Below are positions 53,908 through 62,633 of a stretch of 64,000 nt of DNA, in pieces; position 1 is the first letter of the stretch; each line of letters opens with the position of its first letter. The translations under genes and the position numbers were made by a program. The notes below the pieces were generated by a model that was not told the origin of the DNA, did not search any database, and worked only from the letters and a program-made list of their open reading frames with translations. This DNA is from Bacteroidota bacterium (GTDB lineage: Bacteria; Bacteroidota; Bacteroidia; Bacteroidales; JACABE01): positions 95,747-159,746 of the forward strand of contig JAPLDQ010000004.1 in the NCBI GenBank assembly GCA_026391675.1, written 5' to 3'.

Positions 53908-54138
53908 TGGGCAGAGCTGATTTGGTGATTTGGTGAATTAGCGATTTGGTTCATTTAATCATTATGAATTTAGGTTAAATCTCTCCGGACGCTGAGCGGA
54001 GTCGAAGCGTTGCTGAATCCCTTTTATCGAAATGGTTCTGTTGATAATTAATGATAAAATTATATTAAAAAAAACCACTAAGGCACTTAGGACACTAAGT
54101 TGCACTAAGAATTTAAAACTTTGCGATTTTGTCAGTTT

Positions 54139-54352
54139 ACAATGATGTTTATTTCGTATTCAAGGAGGTTTATGACACCAGTAATGAGTTTTATTTCGCT
54201 TACAATGAGGTTTATGACACCTGCAATGAGGTTTATGTCACTTTCAATGAGGTTTATGTCGTCTTCAATTAGGTTTATGACACCGTCAATGAGGTTTATG
54301 CAGCCTTCAATGAGGTTTATAACGTCTGCAATGAGGTTTATGCAGCATGCAA
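54139..54352. repeat. 21-bp tandem repeat array, about 10 units
   Basis: Units of the form ATGAGGTTTATGACACCTGCA in exact 21-bp register. The plus frame reads a 7-residue repeat (MRFMTPS-like; ORF 54121-54378), but the frame lacks a proper start and the unit varies at every position class. Related in period and in its AGGTTTA word to 4776-4941. Confidence 0.88.
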
Positions 54353-54490
54353 TGACAATAATGTTAAAATTGATATAAAACGAAAATAATCTTAAACAAG
54401 ATAAATATTTATTTACGGTTTATTTTTTTCACAATGGAAGCATATGAAAAAATAATTACTTTTACTGTCATATATCGCTTTAAAATGCTG

Positions 54491-54498
54491 TAACTTTG
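54491..54498 (+). promoter_or_regulatory. -7 element 9 bp before the start codon of the SBBP gene
   Basis: TAACTTTG; the ORF-track TTG start at 54496 falls inside it. The resulting mRNA would have almost no leader. Confidence 0.42.
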
Positions 54499-54507
54499 TT
54501 ATCTGAT

Positions 54508-57500
54508 ATGAAAAAAGCTGCCATCATATTTCTTTTCTGCTTTGTATCTGTATGCTTATTTGCGGGTAACAAGAAATCTGATAAAGCCCGAGAGGCTAAA
54601 GTAAAGGCATTGGCTGGAAATACCCCGCTTGAATTTATCGAAAACAAGGGACAAATTATCAATACCGAAGGCAAGGCTGCAAATAATGTCTTGTTTAAGG
54701 CCAGTTGCGGAAATTTTGATATTTATGTAACGGATAAGGGCTTGAGTTATGTCTTTGTGAAGTCAGAAGGCAGAAGTCAGAAGTTGAGCGAAGCGAAATC
54801 CCGAGAACAAAGTGATTCGGGATCGGAAGTTGAGCGAAGCGAAATCCCGAAAGCGAAGCGATTCGGGATCGGAAGTAAAGAAGAAAAAGAAGAGGAAAAT
54901 AAAATATTTTCCTATTACCGTCTGGATATGAATCTGGAGGGTGCAACGATTGACATAGCCAATATCATCAAAGAAGAAGAAAGCAAACAGGGGCATTACA
55001 ACTATTTTTATCCTCATTGCCCTCAGGGAATTTACAATGTAAAAGCCTATAGTAAAATTACCATCAGAAACATTTACAAGGGAATTGACTGGGTGATCTA
55101 TTGCAATACAAACAATAAGGAGCAACCCATTAAATACGATTTTGTTGTTCATTCTGGAGCTGATTATAAGGACATTAAAATAAAATTTGTAAATGCCGAC
55201 AGTTTAGGCTTAACGGACAATGAAACTAAACTGAAGATTTCCTGCATTGCCGGTAACATTGCAGAAGGGAAACTCTATTCTTTCATAAAAGATAATGATG
55301 ATGAAATACAAAGTCGTTATGTAATCGAAAATGACAGCATCATTTCATTTAAAATAGCTGATTACGATAGTACTAAGACATTGATTATTGACCCTTTGGT
55401 TTGGGCAACGTATTACCATAGTACTTATCCCGGTTATTTAACAACATTTAATTCTATTGCAACAGATAATCAGAATAATGTTTATATAACAGGATATTCA
55501 ATGACTACAAACTTTCCATGCCAGCAGTTGGCCGGAGCTTACTGGCAACCAAATAATGCAACATCAAGTAGTTCAAATATTATCATATTGAAGTTTAACA
55601 ACCAAAATCAAAGGTTTTGGGCAACATATTATGGTGGTAGTAGCGGAGAACAAGCAAAAGCTATATGTACCGACAGTCAGAATAATGTATATATTTTCGG
55701 TAATGCCGGTACAAACTTTCCATGTCAACAATTGAGCGGAGCATGGTGGCAAGCTAGTAATGCAGGGCAGATAGATCTTTTTATCTTAAAATTTAGCAAC
55801 CTTGGGGTAAGACAATGGGCTACCTATTATGGCGGAAATTATGTTGATGAGGCCTATTCAATTTGTGCTGACAGTCAGGATAATATTTACCTGACAGGTT
55901 ATACTCAATCATCAAACTTTCCTATCCTTCAGCAAACTGGGTCGTACTGGCAATCATCCATTTTAGGAGGAAATGACGCTTTTATTATAAAATTTAACAA
56001 TAATGGTACTAGGTTATGGGCTACATATTATGGTGGATATGGAACTGATGGAGGAGCTTCAATTTGTACAGACAGTCAGGATAATCTTTATATAACAGGT
56101 TGCGCTCGATCTTCAGACTTTCCAACACAACAATTAGCAGGAGCATATTGGCAGCCAACGAACAATGACACAACTACTCTAGGGACAATTTTTATATTAA
56201 AATTCAACAGTAATGGTGTCAGGAAATGGTCAACCTATTATGGGGGCAGTGGTTCAGAATTGGGCTCATCAATTTGTTGTGATGGACAGGATAATATTTA
56301 TTTAACAGGATCTGTCTTTTCACATGATTTTCCATGTCAGCAATTAATGGGTGCATATTGGCAAGCTGTAAATACATCTTATGCAGGATTGGCCTTTTTT
56401 ATTCTTAAATTTAATAATTTGGGTGTAAGACAATGGGCCACTTATTATGGTGGGACAGGGCAAGAAGAAGCATATGCAATTTGTTCAGATAATCAGAATA
56501 ATATATTTCTAACAGGATATACATCGTCTTTCAATTTTCCGATACAACAGACTGCTGGAGAATTTTATCAGGCGAACTTTGCTGGTTTCCAGGATGCTTT
56601 TATTTTAAAATTCAACAATCAGGGAGTAAGACAGTGGTCTACCTTTTACGGAGGCATTCATGATGATAGAGCTTATGGTATTGCCACTAATAATCAAAAC
56701 AATGTATATATAGTTGGGAGAATCTATGATAGCGATGCCTATACATTAAACCCGGGAAACGGTTCTTTTTTTTATAGTGGGATAACTGGACAAAGAGATA
56801 ATTTTATACTTAAAATTGCTCCCTGTAATGTACATCCTCCATTATCATTACAAAATAACAGAAATAACATCTGTGCTAATGATACCGGAATGATTACGTT
56901 GTCTTCACACGGAGGCTCAGGAGATACCTTAAAATGGTACAGGGGAGCTTGTGGCCAAAATTATATTGGTAAGGATAGCATATTAACCATAGCCTCACCA
57001 ACAACAACCACAACCTATTATGCCCGCTGGGAAAGTTTATGCGATACTTCTGTTTGTGATAGCATAACCATTAATGTATTTCCTCTGTCAAATACTCTGT
57101 TGAATCCTGTTATTTGCCAGGATGATAGTTTTAAAGTTGCCTCTCATTTTTATACAGTTGCCGGTAATTATTCCGATACCCTCACAACAGTAAATGGCTG
57201 CGATAGCATCATTACAACATACTTAACCGTAAATCCTAAAATGCAAACAACGCTTAATCCTGTAATTTGTCAGGGTGAGAGCTTTCAATGCGGTATACAT
57301 AATTATACAGTTAGCGGTATATATTCCGATACTTTATTAAGCTATAAAGCTTGTGACAGTATTGTTACCATCAATTTAACGGTAGTAGCTGTTCCGGTTG
57401 TTAATTTTGGCAAGGATACTACCTTGTGTTTATTACAATCCATAGTATTGGATGCAACTACTCAGTATGCCAGCTATTTATGGCAGGATATGAGCACTAA

Positions 57501-57888
57501 TCCCGGCTATACGGTAAATCAATCAGGTGTTTATTGGGTAAGGGTCAGTATTGACAGCAATTGCATTGTTAGTGATACCATAAGTATTGGCTATGAAGAT
57601 TGCCATGATCCCAGAATATTTATACCCAACAGTTTCACACCCGACGGAGATGGCTTGAATGATGTATTTAAAGTAGAAACCAATGAGAATTTTAAAGAAT
57701 TTGAGATGTATATCTATAACCGCTGGGGAGAACAAATCTTTGAAAGTCCTGATAAATCTATTGGCTGGGACGGAACATACAAAGGCGACAAGGCCCCTGT
57801 GGGCGCATATATTTATATGCTAACAGCCACTATTAAAGAAACCAATGTACAGATAAAAAGAAGCGGCAGTGTTAGTTTGGTGAGGTAG
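54508..57888 (+). CDS. Large SBBP beta-propeller protein with T9SS type B (gliding-associated) C-terminal domain
   Basis: 1126 residues from the ATG at 54508. Signal peptide MKKAAIIFLFCFVSVCLFAG. N-terminal domain (EFIENKGQI...YRLDMNLEGA...YDFVVHSGADYKDIKIKF) of the DUF7948 type, then about seven SBBP repeats (WATYYGGxxxxxAxxICxDSQxNxYxTGxTxSxNFP), an Ig-like segment, two CxxxSxxxP-poor beta domains with LNPVICQ(D/G)(D/E)SF repeats, and a C-terminal type B sorting domain (IFIPNSFTPDGDGLNDVFKV, YNRWGEQIFES, APVGAYIYML). Surface-displayed or secreted, likely adhesive. Residues about 85-130 derive from an inserted dispersed repeat (see findings). Confidence 0.88.
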   Translation: MKKAAIIFLFCFVSVCLFAGNKKSDKAREAKVKALAGNTPLEFIENKGQIINTEGKAANNVLFKASCGNFDIYVTDKGLSYVFVKSEGRSQKLSEAKSREQSDSGSEVERSEIPKAKRFGIGSKEEKEEENKIFSYYRLDMNLEGATIDIANIIKEEESKQGHYNYFYPHCPQGIYNVKAYSKITIRNIYKGIDWVIYCNTNNKEQPIKYDFVVHSGADYKDIKIKFVNADSLGLTDNETKLKISCIAGNIAEGKLYSFIKDNDDEIQSRYVIENDSIISFKIADYDSTKTLIIDPLVWATYYHSTYPGYLTTFNSIATDNQNNVYITGYSMTTNFPCQQLAGAYWQPNNATSSSSNIIILKFNNQNQRFWATYYGGSSGEQAKAICTDSQNNVYIFGNAGTNFPCQQLSGAWWQASNAGQIDLFILKFSNLGVRQWATYYGGNYVDEAYSICADSQDNIYLTGYTQSSNFPILQQTGSYWQSSILGGNDAFIIKFNNNGTRLWATYYGGYGTDGGASICTDSQDNLYITGCARSSDFPTQQLAGAYWQPTNNDTTTLGTIFILKFNSNGVRKWSTYYGGSGSELGSSICCDGQDNIYLTGSVFSHDFPCQQLMGAYWQAVNTSYAGLAFFILKFNNLGVRQWATYYGGTGQEEAYAICSDNQNNIFLTGYTSSFNFPIQQTAGEFYQANFAGFQDAFILKFNNQGVRQWSTFYGGIHDDRAYGIATNNQNNVYIVGRIYDSDAYTLNPGNGSFFYSGITGQRDNFILKIAPCNVHPPLSLQNNRNNICANDTGMITLSSHGGSGDTLKWYRGACGQNYIGKDSILTIASPTTTTTYYARWESLCDTSVCDSITINVFPLSNTLLNPVICQDDSFKVASHFYTVAGNYSDTLTTVNGCDSIITTYLTVNPKMQTTLNPVICQGESFQCGIHNYTVSGIYSDTLLSYKACDSIVTINLTVVAVPVVNFGKDTTLCLLQSIVLDATTQYASYLWQDMSTNPGYTVNQSGVYWVRVSIDSNCIVSDTISIGYEDCHDPRIFIPNSFTPDGDGLNDVFKVETNENFKEFEMYIYNRWGEQIFESPDKSIGWDGTYKGDKAPVGAYIYMLTATIKETNVQIKRSGSVSLVR
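54779..54870. repeat. Two tandem copies of a 46-bp dispersed repeat inside a CDS
   Basis: Unit GAAGTTGAGCGAAGCGAAAT + CCCGAAAGCGAAGCGATTCGGGATC, with an internal ATCCCGA/TCGGGAT stem. The unit is not a multiple of 3, yet the reading frame stays open across both copies. Confidence 0.85.
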
Positions 57889-58468
57889 GATAGTGGGAGT
57901 TATGAATTATAAGTTATAAGTTTTTGGTTATTTATACAGTTGAATGTGTTTGTTTTGTCATTCCGAGTTTTAACATTTAGAAAAATGCTTGAAGGTACGA
58001 TGACAAAAATATAAAATCATTGCTTTTTCAATCTCTGCGGTCCTTTGCGCCTTCTTTGCGGCTCTCAGCGGTAAAAAAGTTTAACCGCAGACCTCTGCGG
58101 TTCTTTGCTTTTTCTCCGAGGTTCTCTGCGGTTTAAAAAAAATACTGCAAAATACACATCGGTTTCTAAAATTAACCAAAGCAAAAAAATAATTATCATT
58201 TCAACGCTGTCAGGTGCAGGCACGCTGACAGCATTTTTTAGCGAATATCAGCGTTTTCATCTTCGAAAATCAGCGGGAAATATTTTGTACTAAAACCCGT
58301 CGGGAACTTCGTACCCAACGGGTTGACAAAGAATTGCTCATTGCTCATTGTAAAAGAAATTGCTTCGACTCCGCTCAGCAACCAGCTTTTAGTGAACATT
58401 TCAACCAAAAACTCAGCGTCGGGAGCTCCCACTTTAAGTACTCTAAGTATTCTAAGTACTTTAAGTAC
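57889..58468. other. 580-bp repeat-rich intergenic region
   Basis: Holds a TTTTGTCATTCCGAG...CGATGACAAAA inverted element (57953-58009), the CTCTGCGG block (58031-58136), a GCTGTCAG/CTGACAGC hairpin followed by ATTTTTT (58206-58238, a possible plus-strand terminator), an AACCCGT/ACGGGTT hairpin (58294-58324), a GCTTCGACTCCGCTCAGC element and an AAGTACTCTAAGTATTC array (58435-58472). ORFs 58105-58293, 58238-58432 and 58334-58582 are repeat-derived and not called. Confidence 0.7.
58031..58136. repeat. CTCTGCGGTTCTTTGCG dispersed repeat block
   Basis: Two facing sub-blocks of CTCTGCGGTCCTTTGCG-like words around TTAACCGC; same family as 11119-11165. Confidence 0.8.
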
Positions 58469-59236
58469 TCAATTATTCTTCTCCGGCAGATAATGCCAAA
58501 ACCTTTTAGGCATAAACTGCATCTGCACCTTCAGATTCTTACGCTCCTTTATATTGATGGCATCAAAATAGCTTTTCCATAATATCTGGTAGGTTTCTTC
58601 CTTTTCTTCCAGCAGGCTGGCATTGATTTTACCCGATGCCTTGCTGATGTTTTCCAGTGTCAGTTTGATTTCTTCCACTGTTTTTAAATCATAATAAATA
58701 CCATAATCTCTTTTAGTATCATAGATAATCCATACCTGGTCGCGGAAGCGGTTTTTAAAATGCCTGCCGATAAGAGGGATAACATCATAGTTGGGCTCAA
58801 TGGGAGCAAAGAAGATATTGTCATTGGTTTTCTGAAACCTGACAAACATCAGCATGCGGTGGGCTTCCCTCAGCACCTTGCGCTGTATCTGCTTCATCTT
58901 CAGTACACTTTCTTCACGGTAATTTATTGACACATTGTAATTGGATTCAAATACCAGCTTCAGAAACTGATAAACAAGCATTTCAATGCCATCCATTTCC
59001 GAAAGGAAACAGTGATATACCATTTCACCCGCTTTTTTGTCGCTGCGCTTCAGCAAACCCTGCCACACCCTTTCAGCCTTTTCAATATCAGTAACAACTT
59101 CAAAAGGAGTATACAGCAAGCTCGACTGAAAATCAGCCCTGCCGGCAATCAGATCCGCTTTCAGCTTCATCCTGAAGGCTTCAAATACAACGCTGAGGAG
59201 ACCTTCGAAGGTATTGTCGTAGAGGAAAATGTTCAT
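58469..59236 (-). CDS. TIGR03915-type putative DNA repair/metabolism protein
   Basis: 255 residues. MNIFLYDNTFEGLLSVVFEAFRMK and RKVLREAHRMLMFVRFQKTNDNIFFAPIEPNYDVIPLIGRHFKNRF...WIIYDTKRDYGIYYD match the DUF4130-containing family that always pairs with the TIGR03916 radical SAM protein. Together they are predicted to act in DNA modification repair; the mechanism is unknown. Its partner (60467-61729) is on the same strand but is now separated by the IS element. Confidence 0.88.
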   Translation of the reverse strand: MNIFLYDNTFEGLLSVVFEAFRMKLKADLIAGRADFQSSLLYTPFEVVTDIEKAERVWQGLLKRSDKKAGEMVYHCFLSEMDGIEMLVYQFLKLVFESNYNVSINYREESVLKMKQIQRKVLREAHRMLMFVRFQKTNDNIFFAPIEPNYDVIPLIGRHFKNRFRDQVWIIYDTKRDYGIYYDLKTVEEIKLTLENISKASGKINASLLEEKEETYQILWKSYFDAINIKERKNLKVQMQFMPKRFWHYLPEKNN

Positions 59237-59250
59237 TTTTAGTTCATAAA

Positions 59251-59304
59251 GTTATTAAGTTATAAAGTTATTAAGTTATTGGGTTATTAGGTTATTAAGT
59301 TATT
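59251..59304. repeat. 8-bp tandem array (GTTATTRR)n, array 2, interrupted by the IS
   Basis: Units GTTATTAA, GTTATAAA, GTTATTGG, GTTATTAG. The end ATTAAGTTATT (59294-59304) recurs at 60360-60370 on the other side of the insertion element. Confidence 0.85.
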
Positions 59305-60359
59305 AATGTGAATCAAGGGTTAAAAGATTAAGTTTATAAAAGCAGCAGAGATTTTTCCAAAAACATGAACAAAAAGGCCTTTAGTTGATCTCACCTTACT
59401 CGCTCTCTGAATATCAGTATGTTCAATTATCCAATTAAAGAATCCTTCGATAGGTTGCCTCACTTTTGAGACTGCTTTTGAAAATAAATCTACATAAGCT
59501 TTGTCACGTTGTTTTTCTACCTCTGTCTGCCCTTTTATTCCTTTTATTGGAGTAAGCATAATAGAATCTTTTTCTTTTTCAAGTTGTGTAAAAAATTCTT
59601 CATTAAAGTAAATCTTGTCACCCCAAAACATACGGCAATAGATGTTAGACCAAGCTTCTTTAAATACATACAAATCACTAACAGAAGCAGGAGTTACAAT
59701 TAATTGTTCAGGAAAAGGTAATTGACCTGAACGTCTAAATGCCAATGCATGCAACTTTAATCCGTGATAATAAATACCCTTGCTTGAACAAATACCTTTA
59801 TCTACAATTTCAGTGGCAACTTTTGGAGACCTCCTGCCTGAGCATGTAATTATAGGCATTGAGTCTAAAAGACTTTGATCTAATATGCAATCTTCTGGAA
59901 TAAAATCATTCAAAAGCTTTATTGATAAATTCTTGAAGGCTTCAGATAATCTATTTAATCTGTTATTAAATGCTTGATAACTGCCTAAATAAGGAAACCA
60001 TGAAATTAAATAATCATTAGCAAACTTGTGAATCTGCTTGATTTTTAGTCGTTGTTCTTCATGAATTACAAATAAATAGATTGTCATAATTTCTATATCT
60101 GTTAGTTCTGGTTTGTCATTATTACTGAATCTTTCACAAGAATATTTTAAATTTTCTTCAAAACTTTTTTCTACAAAAAAATAAATTTGTATTAATTTTA
60201 CAGCTTTAGCCTCGATAATCATATCTTTAGATAATAGGTGAAATAATCATCTAAGGTAATGATTATCAGGCTATTATAAAAATATATTTTACATAAGTTA
60301 CTAACATTCAATATGTTAATAACTCTTGGCTCTATTTATTTCAACTCTTGATTCGCATT
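59305..60359 (-). mobile_element. IS982-family-like insertion sequence, 1055 bp
   Basis: Terminal inverted repeats AATGTGAATCAAGGGTT (59305-59321) and AACTCTTGATTCGCATT (60343-60359), 15 of 17 matching. The flanks share ATTAAGTTATT (59294-59304 and 60360-60370), a probable target duplication; its true length may be shorter because the target is itself an 8-bp repeat array. One intact transposase ORF lies inside. Confidence 0.85.
59320..60222 (-). CDS. IS982-like DDE transposase
   Basis: 300 residues, apparently intact. Motifs of the IS982 group: LTDIEIMTIYLF near the N-terminus, the first catalytic Asp in CILDQSLLDSMPIITCSGRR, then KLHALAFRRSGQLPFPEQLIVTPASVSDLYVF, DKIYFNEEFF, and the C-terminal VRQPIEGFFNWIIEHTDIQRASKVRSTKGLFVHVFG with the Glu. 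The stop codon lies in the left inverted repeat. The element may be active. Confidence 0.88.
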   Translation of the reverse strand: MIIEAKAVKLIQIYFFVEKSFEENLKYSCERFSNNDKPELTDIEIMTIYLFVIHEEQRLKIKQIHKFANDYLISWFPYLGSYQAFNNRLNRLSEAFKNLSIKLLNDFIPEDCILDQSLLDSMPIITCSGRRSPKVATEIVDKGICSSKGIYYHGLKLHALAFRRSGQLPFPEQLIVTPASVSDLYVFKEAWSNIYCRMFWGDKIYFNEEFFTQLEKEKDSIMLTPIKGIKGQTEVEKQRDKAYVDLFSKAVSKVRQPIEGFFNWIIEHTDIQRASKVRSTKGLFVHVFGKISAAFINLIF

Positions 60360-60466
60360 ATTAAGTTATTCCGAAACCTCTGCCTAACAGTCTAACAGTC
60401 TAAAAGCCTAAAAGCCTACAGCCTTTTAAATCACCGCATCACCGCATTATCGCATCAACACATTAA

Positions 60467-61729
60467 CTAATCCTCAAATAGTGAAAGTTGATTCGCATCA
60501 TAGCGAAAACCCGGCTTATTCTTCTCGCTCAGAATATTCCTCCGGATTATTGCCGGTAAAAGGTCTTTATGTCCGTCCGTCAGTTGATTGCAGGTGATGA
60601 AATATTTGGCTCTTTTCAGGACGACACCCATTTTCTTCAGATGGCCTTCGTTCAGTTTACCGTATCTTCGGGAGGTAACGATGAGTTTGGCGGAATGCAG
60701 GCCTATGCCGGGTACCCTTAATATCATTTCATAATCCGCTTTGTTGATGTCAATAGGATAGAGGTAAGGGTTGCGCAAGGCATAACTGAGTTTGGGGTCC
60801 AGTTCAAGGTCCAGGTCCTGATGTTCGTCGTTTACTATCTCATCCACTTTGAACTCATAAAAGCGGAGGAGCCAGTCGGCCTGATAAAGGCGGTTTTCGC
60901 GTACCAGCGGAGGACGCAGTAAAACCGGCAGGCGGTTGTCGGCCATAGGAACCGGCACAAATCCTGAATAATAAACCCTTTTCAGCTTTTCATTAGTATA
61001 TAAACCTGATGCCAGTTGCAGTATTTGTTTGTCGTTCTCAGGTGATGCCCCTATCACCAGCTGTGTGCTTTGTCCGGCCGGCGAAAACAGCGGTGCTTTC
61101 CTGTATTTTTTCCTTTCTTCCTTGCTGCTGATAATGTTATCCTTTATCAGTTGCATGGGTTGGTAAACGCTGCTAAAATCCTTATCGGGTGCCAGCAGTT
61201 TCAGGCTTTGTTCTGTAGGAATTTCAATATTAACGCTTAATCGGTCGGCATACAGACCTGCCTTTCTGATGAGTTCGGGACTGGCTCCGGGTATTGCTTT
61301 TAAATGGATATAGGCATTGAAATGGTATTCTTCCCTTAACTTTTTGGCAACCAGCATCAGTTTTTCCATGGTATAATCAGGACTCCGCATCACGCCAGAG
61401 CTTAAGAACAATCCTTCGATATAATTCCTGCGGTAAAAATTTATCGTCAGTTCTGCCAGTTCATCCACGGTAAAAGCGGTTCTCTGGATATCATTGCTTG
61501 AACGGTTCACACAATAAGCGCAGTCGTAAATGCACTGATTGCTTAATAAAATCTTCAGCAGCGAAATACAGCGGCCATCTTCGGTAAAACTGTGACAGAT
61601 TCCGCAGCCCACCGTATTGCCGATACTCCCGGCTTTTGAACTTCTGTTGCTTCCGCTCGATGCACAGCTTACATCATACTTTGCAGCCCCCGCCAATATG
61701 TTTAATTTGCTAAGAATCTTATCGTTCAT
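60467..61729 (-). CDS. TIGR03916-type DNA modification/repair radical SAM protein
   Basis: 420 residues from the ATG at 61729 (MNDKILSKLNILAGAAKYDVSCASSGS). The ORF track runs to 61933, but the extra 68 residues are hydrophobic AT-rich translation overlapping the divergent gene. Radical SAM motif CIYDCAYCVNR, an upstream Cys set GNTVGCGICHSFTEDGRC, and a C-terminal helix-hairpin-helix ADYEMILRVPGIGLHSAKLIVTSRRYG for DNA binding. Partner of the TIGR03915 protein. Its promoter overlaps the S24 repressor operator, suggesting damage-inducible expression. Confidence 0.9.
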   Translation of the reverse strand: MNDKILSKLNILAGAAKYDVSCASSGSNRSSKAGSIGNTVGCGICHSFTEDGRCISLLKILLSNQCIYDCAYCVNRSSNDIQRTAFTVDELAELTINFYRRNYIEGLFLSSGVMRSPDYTMEKLMLVAKKLREEYHFNAYIHLKAIPGASPELIRKAGLYADRLSVNIEIPTEQSLKLLAPDKDFSSVYQPMQLIKDNIISSKEERKKYRKAPLFSPAGQSTQLVIGASPENDKQILQLASGLYTNEKLKRVYYSGFVPVPMADNRLPVLLRPPLVRENRLYQADWLLRFYEFKVDEIVNDEHQDLDLELDPKLSYALRNPYLYPIDINKADYEMILRVPGIGLHSAKLIVTSRRYGKLNEGHLKKMGVVLKRAKYFITCNQLTDGHKDLLPAIIRRNILSEKNKPGFRYDANQLSLFED

Positions 61730-61773
61730 GATAAAAAAAGTGAAAAAAAGTTTTGAATTGAATAAATAAATAC

Positions 61774-61781
61774 TAAATTTG
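61774..61781 (+). promoter_or_regulatory. Promoter -7 element for the S24 repressor-dinB operon
   Basis: TAAATTTG with a TTTG -33 element 18 bp upstream (61752-61755). The predicted start falls just before the operator palindrome. Confidence 0.6.
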
Positions 61782-61786
61782 CAGAA

Positions 61787-61794
61787 CAAAATTA
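61787..61794 (-). promoter_or_regulatory. Promoter -7 element for the divergent TIGR03916 gene
   Basis: TAATTTTG on the minus strand, overlapping the left arm of the operator; the predicted leader is about 50 nt. Confidence 0.45.
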
Positions 61795-61811
61795 CTAAAT
61801 AAATTAGTAAT
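61791..61811. promoter_or_regulatory. Candidate operator for the S24 repressor
   Basis: Perfect palindrome ATTACTAA-n5-TTAGTAAT, with half-sites TACTAAA (61771) and TTAGTAAAA (61822) on either side. It is placed between the two divergent promoters. Confidence 0.6.
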
Positions 61812-61838
61812 ACACATAAAATTAGTAAAATTAATTCT

Positions 61839-62633
61839 ATGAACTTTATTGCAGAGAATATCAGGTATTTAAGGAAGCAGAAACAACTAACCCAGGATGA
61901 TCTGGCTTCCAAGATTGGTGTTAAGCGCGCCATGATTGGTTCTTATGAAGAATCCCGTGCGGTTCCCAAGCTTCCGTTGTTGCAGGCCATGGCCTATTAT
62001 TTCGATGTTTCACTGAACGATTTGCTGGATAAGGATTTAAGCAAGGAAGAAGCTAAAAGGAAAAAAACTGTTGTGGATGTTTCAGCCAATAATTTGCGTG
62101 TGCTCACCACCATAGTGGACAAGGAAAACAAAGAGCTGATGACGGTTGTTCCGGCCAAGGCAGCTGCCGGTTATCTGAATGGCTATGCAGATGTGGAATT
62201 TGTTGAAAGCCTTACTGCTTTCTCATTGCCCTTGCCGGAGATTTCCCACGACAGAACCTACCGCATCTTCCAGATCAGGGGCGACAGCATGCTGCCCCTG
62301 CCAACCGGTACGTATATCATTTGCCGTTATCTTGACAACTGGTATAATATCAAGGATGGTAAAACCTATGTGGTGTTAACCAAAGAAGAAGGCATCGTTT
62401 ACAAAAGATTGTACAACCGTCTGGAAGAAAGCAAAACGCTGGAAATGATTTCGGATAATCATCAGTATTCACCTTTTAGTGTCCATATCGACGCTGTGCT
62501 GGAAGTATGGCAGGCTATTGGCTTAATCAGTTTTGAACTGCCCGATGCCGATGTACCTTCCTTGTTCAAGTTAAATACCATGTTCAGCGAATTAAAGAAC
62601 GAAATCGACAGCCTCAAAAAAGCGATAAGTTAA
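61839..62633 (+). CDS. XRE-HTH/S24 peptidase self-cleaving repressor (LexA/CI-like)
   Basis: 264 residues. N-terminal helix-turn-helix (LRKQKQLTQDDLASKIGVKRAMIGSYEE), linker, probable Ala-Gly cleavage site at 110-111 (PAKAAAGYL), and an S24 domain with catalytic Ser 150 (IRGDSMLPL) and Lys 189 (GIVYKRLYN). A C-terminal helix (about 240-264) may dimerise. The combination predicts RecA-stimulated self-cleavage and loss of repression after DNA damage. The stop codon abuts the dinB ATG, so this is a regulator-polymerase operon. Confidence 0.88.
   Translation: MNFIAENIRYLRKQKQLTQDDLASKIGVKRAMIGSYEESRAVPKLPLLQAMAYYFDVSLNDLLDKDLSKEEAKRKKTVVDVSANNLRVLTTIVDKENKELMTVVPAKAAAGYLNGYADVEFVESLTAFSLPLPEISHDRTYRIFQIRGDSMLPLPTGTYIICRYLDNWYNIKDGKTYVVLTKEEGIVYKRLYNRLEESKTLEMISDNHQYSPFSVHIDAVLEVWQAIGLISFELPDADVPSLFKLNTMFSELKNEIDSLKKAIS

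Larger units (their letters stand above)
53757..54507. other. 751-bp repeat-rich divergent intergenic region
   Basis: Contains the minus-strand promoter of the dehydrogenase operon, an 8-bp GTTATTRR array, a GATTTGGTGATTTGGTGAATT repeat (about 53920-53955), a GCTGAGCGGAGTCGAAGCG element (53991-54009; its inverse is near 58364-58382), a CACTAAGGCACTTAGGACAC element and the 21-bp array. No gene is supported. Confidence 0.7.

Noticed and set aside
54121-54378. ORF of 85 codons with a 7-residue repeat (MRFMTPS-like)
   Set aside because: It is the translation of the 21-bp tandem array, begins at a TTG, and has no signal or leader. The array is better explained as non-coding repeat DNA.
61730-61933. 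68-residue N-terminal extension of the TIGR03916 ORF
   Set aside because: Translates the divergent promoter and the start of the S24 gene; family homology begins at the ATG at 61729.
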